This document shows, piece after piece, positions 18,292 through 26,247 of a stretch of DNA of 64,000 nucleotides; position 1 is the first letter of the stretch, and each line of letters begins with the position of its first letter. Origin of the DNA: Methylacidiphilum caldifontis (GTDB lineage Bacteria > Verrucomicrobiota > Verrucomicrobiia > Methylacidiphilales > Methylacidiphilaceae); the NCBI RefSeq assembly GCF_017310505.1, contig NZ_CP065957.1, positions 1,674,001 through 1,738,000 on the forward strand, written 5' to 3'. Under the pieces are notes generated by a model. That model saw nothing but the letters and a program-made list of their open reading frames with translations, was not told the origin of the DNA and made no database searches. The position numbers and the translations under genes are program-made.

Positions 18292-18662
18292 TCATGATGT
18301 TCTTTATGATTCATCATCATTTTATGATGCATCGATTTCATCTCTTCATGCATCTGAATACGTTGATTGACCAACGTGTTCAAAAGGACTACAACTTTAT
18401 CCAATTTCTGGTCTTTGGGAGCTTTGTTCATCTCGTTAGCGAGTTTTTTTAATTCCTCATCCTGTTTATCCATGAGCCGCTGCATTTTTTCATGCATTTG
18501 CCTGGCCATCTTATGCCGATAAGCCCTGTTATGATGAGGAGGGGAAGATGAAGAAGGAACTTCTCCCTGTGACTCGGTCGTATTTTGGGCAAAAAGGGGA
18601 TTACACAGAAAACTTGCAGTAGCAAACAAAAGAACAAAGTTTTTTAACTTATTCAATTTCAC
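18288..18662 (-). CDS. Secreted Met/His-rich coiled-coil protein B of a tandem pair, 124 aa
   Basis: A clean signal peptide (residues 1-25, ending LFAQ) precedes a His/Met-rich mature protein. The core DKQDEELKKLANEM, NKAPKDQK and QRIQMHEEMKSMHHKM parallels protein A position by position. Both ends are dense in His and Met (HHNRAYRHKM near 43 and MHHKMMMNHKEHHE at the C-terminus), the composition expected of a soft-metal (copper or silver) or nickel binder. No cysteine remains in the mature part. It may act as a periplasmic metal buffer or chaperone; this is inference from composition. It is coupled to protein A by a 4-base overlap. Confidence 0.65.
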   Translation of the reverse strand: MKLNKLKNFVLLFATASFLCNPLFAQNTTESQGEVPSSSSPPHHNRAYRHKMARQMHEKMQRLMDKQDEELKKLANEMNKAPKDQKLDKVVVLLNTLVNQRIQMHEEMKSMHHKMMMNHKEHHE

Positions 18663-18786
18663 TTGTTTCCTCCATGAGATTTCTTCTTGGCAAAGTTAAA
18701 ACGAAATTATAAATAGAGTTTCTCTTTTTTAGAAAAAAAGGGCCAACCAGTCAAGTTTATCGATGTGGGAGTAGGAATAACCATCC

Positions 18787-19287
18787 CTAATTTTTTGAAA
18801 GGGTCTTTTGACGTAACTTTTCAATTTTATCGATAAACGGTTGAGGTCCTCCGGGCATGTAGCCAAAGCTGGAAATTTCTTCACCCTGTGGGGAAAGAAG
18901 AACCAAGGTGGGAAAAGAATCAACATTATATTGGTTGGCTAAATCTTCATTTTGTTTCTTTAATTCAGCGGGCTGTGTTTTATGTTGAGGAAAATCAACT
19001 TCGAGTAAAACTAGATTTTTTTGAGCATAATTTTTAAACTCGGACGTTGAGAATACTTCTTTATCTAGTTTTTGACACCAGGGACACCAGTCGGATCCTG
19101 TAAAATTCATCAATACCATCTTGTTTTCTTTTTTTGCTTCAGCGAGTGCTTGCGTATAGTTGGTTAGCCAACGGAGATTTTCAGCAGCAACAAGACAACG
19201 CAGAGGAAAAAAAACAAAAAAGAAAGCAAAGCAAAAATAAAAAATAAAAGAAAGGCGTCTGTTAAAAAAAGAAATATTGTGGATCAT
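18787..19287 (-). CDS. Secreted thioredoxin-like protein with WCPWC motif
   Basis: A 166-aa protein with a long hydrophobic N-terminus (residues 10-34) and a thioredoxin fold. The active site is SDWCPWCQKLDKEVF (C68 and C71), followed by VLLEVDFPQ and the cis-Pro loop (SFPTLVLLS). This is the pattern of thioredoxin-like proteins that reduce or transfer disulfides in the periplasm. It lies divergent to the NtrC-type regulator, with an 11-bp inverted repeat between them, and 125 bp upstream of the Met/His-rich pair on the same strand. It could serve cysteine or metal-site maintenance in the envelope. Confidence 0.85.
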   Translation of the reverse strand: MIHNISFFNRRLSFIFYFCFAFFFVFFPLRCLVAAENLRWLTNYTQALAEAKKENKMVLMNFTGSDWCPWCQKLDKEVFSTSEFKNYAQKNLVLLEVDFPQHKTQPAELKKQNEDLANQYNVDSFPTLVLLSPQGEEISSFGYMPGGPQPFIDKIEKLRQKTLSKN

Positions 19288-19314
19288 ACATCATTAATTT
19301 TAAAAGTGTTACAA

Positions 19315-19356
19315 GGAAAAATCAATTGCTCTTTCTTTTAAAAACTTGATTTTTCC
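19315..19356. repeat. Perfect 11-bp inverted repeat between divergent genes
   Basis: GGAAAAATCAA (19315-19325) is the exact reverse complement of TTGATTTTTCC (19346-19356), with a 20-bp spacer. The element lies in the 119-bp gap between the divergent thioredoxin-like gene and the NtrC-type regulator. It could be an operator or, if transcribed, a leader hairpin. Confidence 0.7.
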
Positions 19357-19406
19357 AACTCCGTTATCATTTTCATAAGTAGGAAAAACAGATAAAGAAA
19401 CTTGTA

Positions 19407-20861
19407 ATGAAAGAAAAAGCAGCTGATATTCATTCCATAGAAGAGGATTCGGTTTCCCAATCCATTCTCATCGTCGATGATGAAGAAGATGTTTATTACT
19501 CTTTTCAAAGATTTCTTGAGCAATTCCCTCTAAGGACATTTAATGCGCGGTCTGGGGAAGAGGCTTTGAAGTTTCTAAAAACTCAACCTGTAGATGTTAT
19601 TATCATGGATATCAGGATGGGGAAAAAGAATGGGTTGGAAACCTTGAAAGAAATCAGGAAACTTTTCCCCCAGCAAGTCGTGGTCATCATGACCGCATAT
19701 GGGACTTGTCAAACGGCGATTGAGGCGATGAAGTTGGGTGCCTACGATTATATATTAAAACCTTTCAATATCCAAGAGTTACAATCGATCATATATAAAG
19801 CCTTAGAAGCTTCGAAACTCACCAAAGAGGTTTCTTCTCAGATTACTGCTGCGAACTCTTTCGATAGCCGTGGCCTACAGATAATAGGGAAAAGCCAACC
19901 CATGCAGCAAGTCTATAAGCTCATTGGTCAGGTAGCGCCCACTAATGCTACAGTGTTGATTGTAGGGGAAAGCGGTTCAGGCAAAGAGCTTGTTGCAAGG
20001 GCCATTTATCAATATAGCCTTAGAGCCAACAAGCCTTTTATAGCAATAAATTGTGCAGCCATTCCTGAAAATCTTCTCGAAAGTGAACTTTTCGGTCATG
20101 AAAGAGGATCATTTACTGGGGCCATGGCTCAGCGTATCGGTAAATTTGAACAAGGGGATGGAGGAACGGTATTTTTGGATGAAATTGGGGAAATGCCGCT
20201 TTCAACTCAAGCTAAAATTCTTAGGGTGCTCCAGGAAGGTGAGTTTTCTAGACTGGGAAGCAACGAACCCATAAAAACAGATGTCCGCATTATTGCTGCA
20301 ACCAATAAAGATCTTGCAGCAGCTGTAGGGAAAAGAGAGTTTAGAGCAGATCTCTTTTACCGGCTTAATGTTGTAAAAATTACGCTTCCTCCTTTACGTG
20401 AAAGAACTGAAGATATTCCTGATCTCGTAGATCATTTTCTGGCTAAGCATCGTCGTTATCTTCCCAACGCGCCCACTTGCATTTCTTCTCAAGCAATGAA
20501 GAGCCTTATGGCTTATCATTGGCCAGGAAATATAAGAGAACTGGAAAATGTGATCCAGAGAGCTATGGTTCTGGCTTCAAGTGCCACCATCCAGAGTTGT
20601 CATCTTCCAGAAGAAATTCAAGCTTCTGAAAAAAAGAAGTGTTTCAAGGATAAGCACAGTAAGGGCAGCCTGACAGGGGGATTAGATTCCCTCATACAGG
20701 AAATGGTTTGTTCGGAACTTAAAGAAAGCCGGCTTGAAACCTTGAAAACCCTATTACATAGGATTTATACGCATGTTCTTGAAGAGTGCGAGGGGGATGA
20801 ATCCAAAGCCAAAAGAATATTAGGATTCCATCCCGGTTGGGTAAATGCCCTGAAATCCTGA
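19407..20861 (+). CDS. Sigma-54-dependent response regulator (NtrC family)
   Basis: A 484-aa transcription activator. Receiver: D24-D25 and phosphoacceptor D68 in IIMDIR, then T97 and K118. AAA+ domain: Walker A GESGSGKE (187-194), Walker B VFLDEIGE (255-262), and the sigma-54 contact loop as GSFTGA (234-239) where GAFTGA is usual. The C-terminus ends in a short Fis-type HTH (EECEGDESKAKRILGFHPGWV), which seems to lack the usual residues after the recognition helix. No histidine kinase is adjacent, so it is an orphan here. It probably activates sigma-54 promoters, perhaps of its neighbours. Confidence 0.92.
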   Translation: MKEKAADIHSIEEDSVSQSILIVDDEEDVYYSFQRFLEQFPLRTFNARSGEEALKFLKTQPVDVIIMDIRMGKKNGLETLKEIRKLFPQQVVVIMTAYGTCQTAIEAMKLGAYDYILKPFNIQELQSIIYKALEASKLTKEVSSQITAANSFDSRGLQIIGKSQPMQQVYKLIGQVAPTNATVLIVGESGSGKELVARAIYQYSLRANKPFIAINCAAIPENLLESELFGHERGSFTGAMAQRIGKFEQGDGGTVFLDEIGEMPLSTQAKILRVLQEGEFSRLGSNEPIKTDVRIIAATNKDLAAAVGKREFRADLFYRLNVVKITLPPLRERTEDIPDLVDHFLAKHRRYLPNAPTCISSQAMKSLMAYHWPGNIRELENVIQRAMVLASSATIQSCHLPEEIQASEKKKCFKDKHSKGSLTGGLDSLIQEMVCSELKESRLETLKTLLHRIYTHVLEECEGDESKAKRILGFHPGWVNALKS

Positions 20862-20925
20862 TCGGCTTTAAATCTTGTATTTTGTTCTATCATCTTTTTG
20901 GGTTGTTTCTTTTGGTAGGCACATC

Positions 20926-20947
20926 AAAGCAATAGAGTTGCTTTTTA
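20926..20947 (+). terminator. Rho-independent terminator after the NtrC-type gene
   Basis: AAAGCAA (20926-20932) pairs with TTGCTTT (20938-20944) over the 5-nt loop TAGAG, and the 3' arm runs into a short T tract. It lies about 65 bp after the stop codon. Confidence 0.45.
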
Positions 20948-21048
20948 GGATAACCTATTGATTACAAATAAAATATTTTTTTCTTTAGCAAGAAAGGCTT
21001 TTATTTAAATGGGTCGTTTCAAAGGGGAATGCAAAAGAGAGGATAGGC

Positions 21049-21420
21049 CTAGCTTGCACACGATGGACAGCGACCATAGAGAATGATCTCGTGTTCCTGG
21101 ACTAGAAAACCTTTAGGAGCAAGCTTCTCGATCTGGTCAGTGCATTTTCCGAGTTCAAAGATTTGGTGACAGTTCCGACAATAGAAATGGTGATGATGCG
21201 CTCTTCCTGAAATTTCATAACGAGGGGCTTCACCAGGAATTTCTACGGTTACCACTTTTTTCTTTTCTTTAAGGGTTCGTAACAGTCGATAAACGGTAGC
21301 GATACCCAGAGAAGGAACGAACAAGGAAGCTCGAGTTTGAATTTCTGCCGGTGATAAGGGGCTATCCGCGCTGCTTAATACCTTAAATATAGCTTCTTTT
21401 TGTTTAGTTTTACGTACCAT
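21049..21420 (-). CDS. Fur-family transcriptional regulator
   Basis: A 123-aa metal- or peroxide-responsive repressor. The winged helix (SLGIATVYRLLRTLKEK) is followed by the regulatory-site cluster HHHHFYC and the two structural zinc CxxC pairs (CRNC and CPSC). Length matches short Fur/PerR/Zur members; the binding metal cannot be assigned. ATG 21420 is used; a GTG at 21432 would add MSAS. It is convergent with the NtrC-type gene and separated by 73 bp from the exonuclease-like gene upstream. Confidence 0.9.
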   Translation of the reverse strand: MVRKTKQKEAIFKVLSSADSPLSPAEIQTRASLFVPSLGIATVYRLLRTLKEKKKVVTVEIPGEAPRYEISGRAHHHHFYCRNCHQIFELGKCTDQIEKLAPKGFLVQEHEIILYGRCPSCAS

Positions 21421-21493
21421 CGATGCACTCACTATGTTTTGGCTTTTCTTTTAAGTCAAGAAAGGATGGACTAAAACAGCTTGTTCAAAAAAT

Positions 21494-22048
21494 CTAACTG
21501 ATTACCCAGTTGACGGGAATTTGTTCCTTAATCCCCTCTGCATTATCATAATAAACCTTGCCATGTTGCATTCCATATTCATGAATGAGCTTAGTAATTT
21601 TTACATCATAGCAACAATATTCAGCAATATCCAACAGTTTTCCCTCTTTCCACCATTGTAAGGCTTGCAAACCATGTCCCGTTTTACCTATGCCTAATGT
21701 AGCTTTGGCCAGTTGATCAAGTTTTATGCGTCTAGAAATCTTTTTTTCGATATCTATGAGCAGATCCAAACAGGGAATGTCTGAAAGATTAAACACAGAG
21801 TAAGATTCAAGAACAGGGATATCAAATCCAACTATATTATAACCCACAATGCAATCGGATTGACGAAGCATCCTTAGAAGTTGATCCACTTCTTGTTCAC
21901 TAAATATGAAATATTTGTTGTAAAAACTACTATAGATGACCCCTATAGATAGTCTCATCAGATGTTTTTTATGCCAGCCTCCTACTTCAAATGAGCTTTT
22001 TTGGGTTTCGATATCTAAATAAACGATATTTTTTGAAGAAGCATTCAC
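21494..22048 (-). CDS. DEDDy-type ribonuclease H-like exonuclease
   Basis: A 184-aa protein with the RNase H-like 3'-5' exonuclease fold. Putative acidic residues are D12 and E14 (YLDIET), D76 (GYNIVGFDIPVL) and a YxxxD motif, Y144 to D148 (EYCCYDVKIT). The layout resembles YprB-type RNase H-like domains. Whether it cuts RNA or DNA cannot be said. About 75 bp separates it from the Fur gene downstream. Confidence 0.8.
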   Translation of the reverse strand: MNASSKNIVYLDIETQKSSFEVGGWHKKHLMRLSIGVIYSSFYNKYFIFSEQEVDQLLRMLRQSDCIVGYNIVGFDIPVLESYSVFNLSDIPCLDLLIDIEKKISRRIKLDQLAKATLGIGKTGHGLQALQWWKEGKLLDIAEYCCYDVKITKLIHEYGMQHGKVYYDNAEGIKEQIPVNWVIS

Positions 22049-22143
22049 AAGCCCTAGAGAATAACCAAAAACAATTCAATTATTGTTCTAGAATAGAAAA
22101 ATATTCAAGAATAAGGAAATGATTAAACATTAAAAGCTATCTT

Positions 22144-22908
22144 TCATTGAATAGGAAAATCAACTGTTTTCCATCTTGAAGAAGCTTCTTTTTCTCTGGC
22201 TTTTATCGCTGAATAGATGATAGCTTGTTCTCCATATTTTATCCATGGACCAGGAGGGACAACACAATCATCAACTATTCTCCAATCGGTCAAGTCCATT
22301 CCTGTCAACCCTAAATAGTCTCTGACCGCTGGAGACACATCCAGACCCGCTTGATTATAGTCATGCGGTCTGTCAGGTCCAAAAACATAAGAAGCATGGT
22401 CACTTCTTAATGGACCTACATCTTCCCACTGGGCAAAAGCGACTTTACCCCTTCTGCTTCGTATCTCTACCCATTTCCCCTTGCATTGAGAGACAAATCG
22501 ATTGGCAGCCGAGGGGACCTTATACCAGGGGACCCATTTTCGGGCTAAATCGGGATAAGCGACATCGTTAAAGGGAAGAGCAACATAAAATGGATTTAGA
22601 GTTGCTGCAAACCGCCGAGGAAGAAATCCAATCCTTTTGATGGGGTCATCTGCTCCCCCATAATTTTTTGCCCAATGCACATCCCATGCACTTGCCACTC
22701 CATTTGCAGCGCTAATTGCGGTGCGTCCTTCACCGATCCAAAAAACAGTGGTAACAATATTTCTGTGCCAAGGATAGGCATGATCACGATTTTCTGTTTT
22801 AAGATAGTCTTTATAAGAATAACTGAAAAGAGGTGAAGAAATAAACAGCATGAATATGAAGAAAAGATACTTTGTTTTACAATCCTTTAGCCTTCCTCTC
22901 CAATTCAT
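22144..22908 (-). CDS. Secreted protein of unknown function with a near-perfect Shine-Dalgarno sequence, 254 aa
   Basis: The N-terminus has a basic stretch and hydrophobic segment (about residues 13-30, FFIFMLFISSPLF), a signal peptide. The mature part is aromatic and charged, with a VAFAQWEDVGPL strand, then AGLDVSPAVRDYLGL and WRIVDDCVVPPGPW. These are reminiscent of a secreted beta-barrel such as a double-psi barrel (RlpA-like), but I do not assign a family. ATG 22908 is preferred to the GTG at 22914 because the Shine-Dalgarno sequence covers the GTG. Confidence 0.7.
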   Translation of the reverse strand: MNWRGRLKDCKTKYLFFIFMLFISSPLFSYSYKDYLKTENRDHAYPWHRNIVTTVFWIGEGRTAISAANGVASAWDVHWAKNYGGADDPIKRIGFLPRRFAATLNPFYVALPFNDVAYPDLARKWVPWYKVPSAANRFVSQCKGKWVEIRSRRGKVAFAQWEDVGPLRSDHASYVFGPDRPHDYNQAGLDVSPAVRDYLGLTGMDLTDWRIVDDCVVPPGPWIKYGEQAIIYSAIKAREKEASSRWKTVDFPIQ

Positions 22909-22920
22909 GATCACCTCCTT
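22909..22920 (-). promoter_or_regulatory. Extended Shine-Dalgarno sequence
   Basis: AAGGAGGTGATC on the minus strand directly precedes ATG 22908 and complements the canonical 3' end of bacterial 16S rRNA over 12 positions, with 5 nt between the GGAGG core and the start codon. It decides the start of the secreted-protein gene. Confidence 0.75.
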
Positions 22921-23263
22921 CTGGATTAGTTTTGCTGTTTCGAGATAATGTTTGTAAAAATTTTACGAAGAACTGTCAATAATTATTTCTCTATAGGAAA
23001 TAATTTCTTTTTATTCCTAATACCCTATTCAATACATTGTTTACTCTTTTGTCTTGTTGAAAAAAGTGGATTACTCTCCAAGGCCGCAGAATATCTTGAG
23101 TGTTTGAAATCGGCTATTTGCTTGACAGATATTCTAGCTGCACCTATCTTTTGCAATATTTGATTAAAGGCGATTTTTGTCTATACAATACTAATTTGGT
23201 GAGAGATAAGATAAAACTATCTTTAGAAAAATGTTGAAAAATTAACTTTAACAAACTAAAAAC
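22921..23263. other. Intergenic region between divergent genes (about 345 bp)
   Basis: It holds the 5' leaders and promoters of the minus-strand secreted-protein gene and of rpsB, including the rpsB promoter at 23122-23150. A 71-codon frame at 22948-23163 looks non-coding. I see no tRNA, riboswitch or repeat. Confidence 0.5.
23122..23150 (+). promoter_or_regulatory. Probable sigma-70 promoter of rpsB-tsf
   Basis: A perfect TTGACA (23122-23127), a 17-bp spacer and TATCTT (23145-23150, four of six). Transcription would begin near 23157, giving a leader of about 105 nt before rpsB. Confidence 0.6.
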
Positions 23264-23995
23264 ATGGTTGAACTAGAAGATCTTATAAAATCTGGTACCC
23301 ATTTCGGGCATAAAAAGGATCGGTGGAATCCCAAGATGGCGCCCTTCCTTCTTGGTCTTAAAGGAGGAATTCATTTAATCGATCCCAAAAAAACGTTGGA
23401 TTATTTAAAGAATGCTTGTGATTTTCTTCGAAAAGTATCCTTTGAAGGAGGAAAAGTTCTCTTTGTTGGTTGTAAACGGCAAGCACAGAAGGTTGTTGAA
23501 GAAGTGGCTCGTAAAAGCGGGTCATTTTACGTAAATTACCGGTGGCTTGGAGGAACGTTAACGAATCTAGTGACTATACGAAAGTCTATCAGTCGAATGA
23601 AGTGGATAGATCAACTCGAAGAAAATGGAACAATGGAGAAGCTGCCCAAAAAAGAAGTATCCAAACTGAGAAGAGAAAATATGAAGCTTCACAGAGGTCT
23701 TGATGGGATAAAGGATATGGAAAGACTCCCATCGGCAATAGTCATCATTGATGTTGTCAGAGAAGAAATAGCGGTATCTGAGGCAAAAAGGCTTGCTATA
23801 CCCATAGTGGCTCTAGTGGATACCAATGGCAATCCGGAAAATATCGACTATCCTATTCCTGCGAATGATGATTCCATGAGATCTATAAAAACAATTCTTG
23901 AAGAAATCAATGCGGCGATAATAGAAGGGAAAAAAGAAGCGGGCTTGTCTTTACCCGAAGAGAGTGCTGAAAAGGCGGCTTTTTCTTCAAATTGA
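23264..23995 (+). CDS. rpsB: 30S ribosomal protein S2
   Basis: The S2 family is clear: the N-terminal LIKSGTHFGHKKDRWNPKM, GGIHLIDPKKT, VNYRWLGGTLTN and IVALVDTNGNPENIDYPIP segments are all diagnostic. At 243 aa it is the usual bacterial length. It binds the head-body junction of the small subunit and is needed for initiation. As in most bacteria it is followed by tsf (103 bp gap), so the pair is likely an operon. Confidence 0.98.
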   Translation: MVELEDLIKSGTHFGHKKDRWNPKMAPFLLGLKGGIHLIDPKKTLDYLKNACDFLRKVSFEGGKVLFVGCKRQAQKVVEEVARKSGSFYVNYRWLGGTLTNLVTIRKSISRMKWIDQLEENGTMEKLPKKEVSKLRRENMKLHRGLDGIKDMERLPSAIVIIDVVREEIAVSEAKRLAIPIVALVDTNGNPENIDYPIPANDDSMRSIKTILEEINAAIIEGKKEAGLSLPEESAEKAAFSSN

Positions 23996-24098
23996 CTTTC
24001 ATGATTCATTAGAAAAAAATATCAGATTTTAGCTGGGGACTTTATTCTTCTCTATTCACCGTACCTAGATATTTAAGAAAATAGTAAGGAGGAAAAGA

Positions 24099-24701
24099 GT
24101 GAATTCTATATCTGCCAATCTAGTCAAGGAACTAAGGGAAAAAACAGGAGCGGGGATAATGGATTGTAAAAAAGCATTAGAAGCTGCGGGAGGCAATATA
24201 GATGAAGCTGAAAAATGGTTGAGGCAACAGGGGATGGTAAAAGCCCAGAAGAAATCCGATAGGCTCACTCCCGAAGGAGTAATCGCTTCTTATATTCATG
24301 CGGGAGATAAAATTGGAGTTCTCGTAGAAGTGAATTGTGAAACTGACTTTGTTGCGAGAACGCCTACATTCAAAGAGTTTGTAAAAGAAATAGCTATTCA
24401 AATTGCAGCGGCTAGCCCTAAGTATGTTGCCAAAGAGGATATCCCTAAAGAAATCTTTGAGTCGGAAAGACAAAAAATTATTGAAACCTTAAAGGGACAA
24501 AACAAAGAAGATCCGGATAAAATAGTTCAGGAAAAACTTGAAAAATTTATTGTTGATAATTGTCTGCTTGAACAACCCTTTGTAAAAGATCAGAGCATAA
24601 CGATCCGTGATCTGATCTGTCAACGCATAGCTCAAATTGGCGAAAATATTGTTATCCGTCGGTTCGTGAGGTATCAACTAGGAGAAGAGATCGAAAAGTA
24701 A
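24099..24701 (+). CDS. tsf: Translation elongation factor Ts
   Basis: The nucleotide-exchange factor for EF-Tu. The N-terminal UBA-like segment (LREKTGAGIMDCKKAL) and VEVNCETDFVAR are diagnostic. At 200 aa it is the short form (like that of Thermus) rather than the 280-aa enteric form. Start is GTG, backed by AAGGAGG (24086-24092) six bases upstream. It follows rpsB. Confidence 0.97.
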   Translation: MNSISANLVKELREKTGAGIMDCKKALEAAGGNIDEAEKWLRQQGMVKAQKKSDRLTPEGVIASYIHAGDKIGVLVEVNCETDFVARTPTFKEFVKEIAIQIAAASPKYVAKEDIPKEIFESERQKIIETLKGQNKEDPDKIVQEKLEKFIVDNCLLEQPFVKDQSITIRDLICQRIAQIGENIVIRRFVRYQLGEEIEK

Positions 24702-24873
24702 AAAAGAGATCTTTTCATTTATTCTCTAATGCATTCGATTGTTTTGGCTTTCTTTTGCAAAAAATAAATTTTTGAATCTTGATTTTTATATTTTCGTTCT
24801 TTAGGATTAATTCTTACTATTAAAAATAGTTTCTATTGGTTTGTCTTTTTTCATAAGTTTCGTACCCAGGACA

Positions 24874-26238
24874 ATGTTCAATAAAATCTTAATTGCTAAT
24901 CGTGGTGAAATAGCCCTGAGGATAATTCGGGCTTGTCGTGAGCTGGGTATTAAAACTCTTGCTGTCTATTCAGATGTTGATGAAAGATCTCTTCATGTTC
25001 AGCTTGCTGACGAAGCCATATGTATCGGGTCAGGGCCTTCTACAGAAAGTTATTTGCGGATGGATAGGATTATCAGTGCCGCCGAAATCGGAGATGTTGA
25101 TGCCATTCATCCCGGGTATGGTTTTTTAGCCGAAAATCCTCATTTTGCCGAAATCTGTGCAAATTGTAATATTAAGTTTATTGGTCCTAAAGCGGCGACC
25201 CTAAAAAAAATGGGCGATAAAGCTATGGCCCGTTTCCATGCTCGCAAGGCAGGTGTACCTGTGGTTCCTGGCAGTGATGGGATTGTTGAATCAGAGAAGG
25301 AAGCTTTGAGGATTAGTCATCAGATAGGCTATCCTGTTGTGATTAAGGCGGTAGCGGGAGGAGGGGGTAGGGGAATGAGAATTGCTCATAATGATGTGAG
25401 CTTGGTCCAGGGATTTGTGGCGGCTAGGCTAGAAGCCGAGAAAGCCTTTGGAGATGGCAGTATATACATAGAAAAACTGATTGAAGATCCACGCCATGTG
25501 GAATTTCAGATTATTGCCGATACAAAGGGTAAAATCTTTCATGTAGGGGAAAGAGATTGTTCTATCCAACGAAGAAACCAAAAACTTATTGAAGAGTCTC
25601 CTTCACCCATTGTGGATCCCATTTTGAGGAAAAAAATGGGCAAGACAAGCATTCGGCTTGCAGAATCTATCGATTATGAGGGGGTTGGAACAATTGAATA
25701 TCTCGTTGATAGATCCGGGAATTTTTATTTCATCGAGATGAACTGCAGGATTCAAGTCGAACATCCTGTAACCGAAGAAGTCTATGGTATCGATCTTGTC
25801 AAAGAACAGATCCTGATTGCCGCGGGGTATCCTTTAGGAAAAGAATGGGAAGAACTCGAACCCAAGAAACATGCTATCGAGTTTCGAATTAATGCCGAAG
25901 ATGGGCTCCAAGGTTTTCGTCCTTGCGCAGGGAAAGTTGATTTTCTCCATTTTCCAGGAGGACCAGGGATACGAATCGACTCGCATCTTTATCAAGGAAT
26001 AGAAATTTCACATTATTATGACTCTTTACTTGTAAAGCTAATTGCAACTGGAAATTCCAGAGAAGAAGCGATCATTCGAATGAGAAGGGCATTGGATGAA
26101 ATCATGATTGAAGGCATAAAAACAACTATCCCGATTGGAAAATCGGTTTTCCAAAACTCCGATTTTAAGCGAGGGGAATATACGACTAATCTCATCAATA
26201 AGATTCTTGCAGCAAAAAAGTCTCTTGATGAAATTTGA
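24874..26238 (+). CDS. accC: Acetyl-CoA carboxylase biotin carboxylase subunit
   Basis: It carboxylates biotin on the carrier protein with ATP and bicarbonate, the first half of malonyl-CoA formation for fatty acid synthesis. ATP-grasp features: KILIANRGEIALRII at the start, the GGGGRGMR loop, HVEFQI, and EMNCRIQVEHPVTE (family consensus usually EMNTRLQVEHPVTE). Length is 454 aa from ATG 24874; TTG 24841 would add 11 atypical residues. No accB lies next to it, unusual since accB normally precedes accC. It is followed by thiE at 9 bp. Confidence 0.95.
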   Translation: MFNKILIANRGEIALRIIRACRELGIKTLAVYSDVDERSLHVQLADEAICIGSGPSTESYLRMDRIISAAEIGDVDAIHPGYGFLAENPHFAEICANCNIKFIGPKAATLKKMGDKAMARFHARKAGVPVVPGSDGIVESEKEALRISHQIGYPVVIKAVAGGGGRGMRIAHNDVSLVQGFVAARLEAEKAFGDGSIYIEKLIEDPRHVEFQIIADTKGKIFHVGERDCSIQRRNQKLIEESPSPIVDPILRKKMGKTSIRLAESIDYEGVGTIEYLVDRSGNFYFIEMNCRIQVEHPVTEEVYGIDLVKEQILIAAGYPLGKEWEELEPKKHAIEFRINAEDGLQGFRPCAGKVDFLHFPGGPGIRIDSHLYQGIEISHYYDSLLVKLIATGNSREEAIIRMRRALDEIMIEGIKTTIPIGKSVFQNSDFKRGEYTTNLINKILAAKKSLDEI

Positions 26239-26247
26239 AGAAGGATA

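Noticed and set aside
20916-20931. Sigma-54-like TAGGCACA with AGCAA
   Set aside because: The GG-to-GC spacing is 11 bp, one short of the required 12, and no gene follows in that direction.
22948-23163. 71-codon plus-strand frame in the rpsB upstream region
   Set aside because: It contains the rpsB promoter, is Phe/Leu-rich by low complexity, and has no Shine-Dalgarno or family resemblance.
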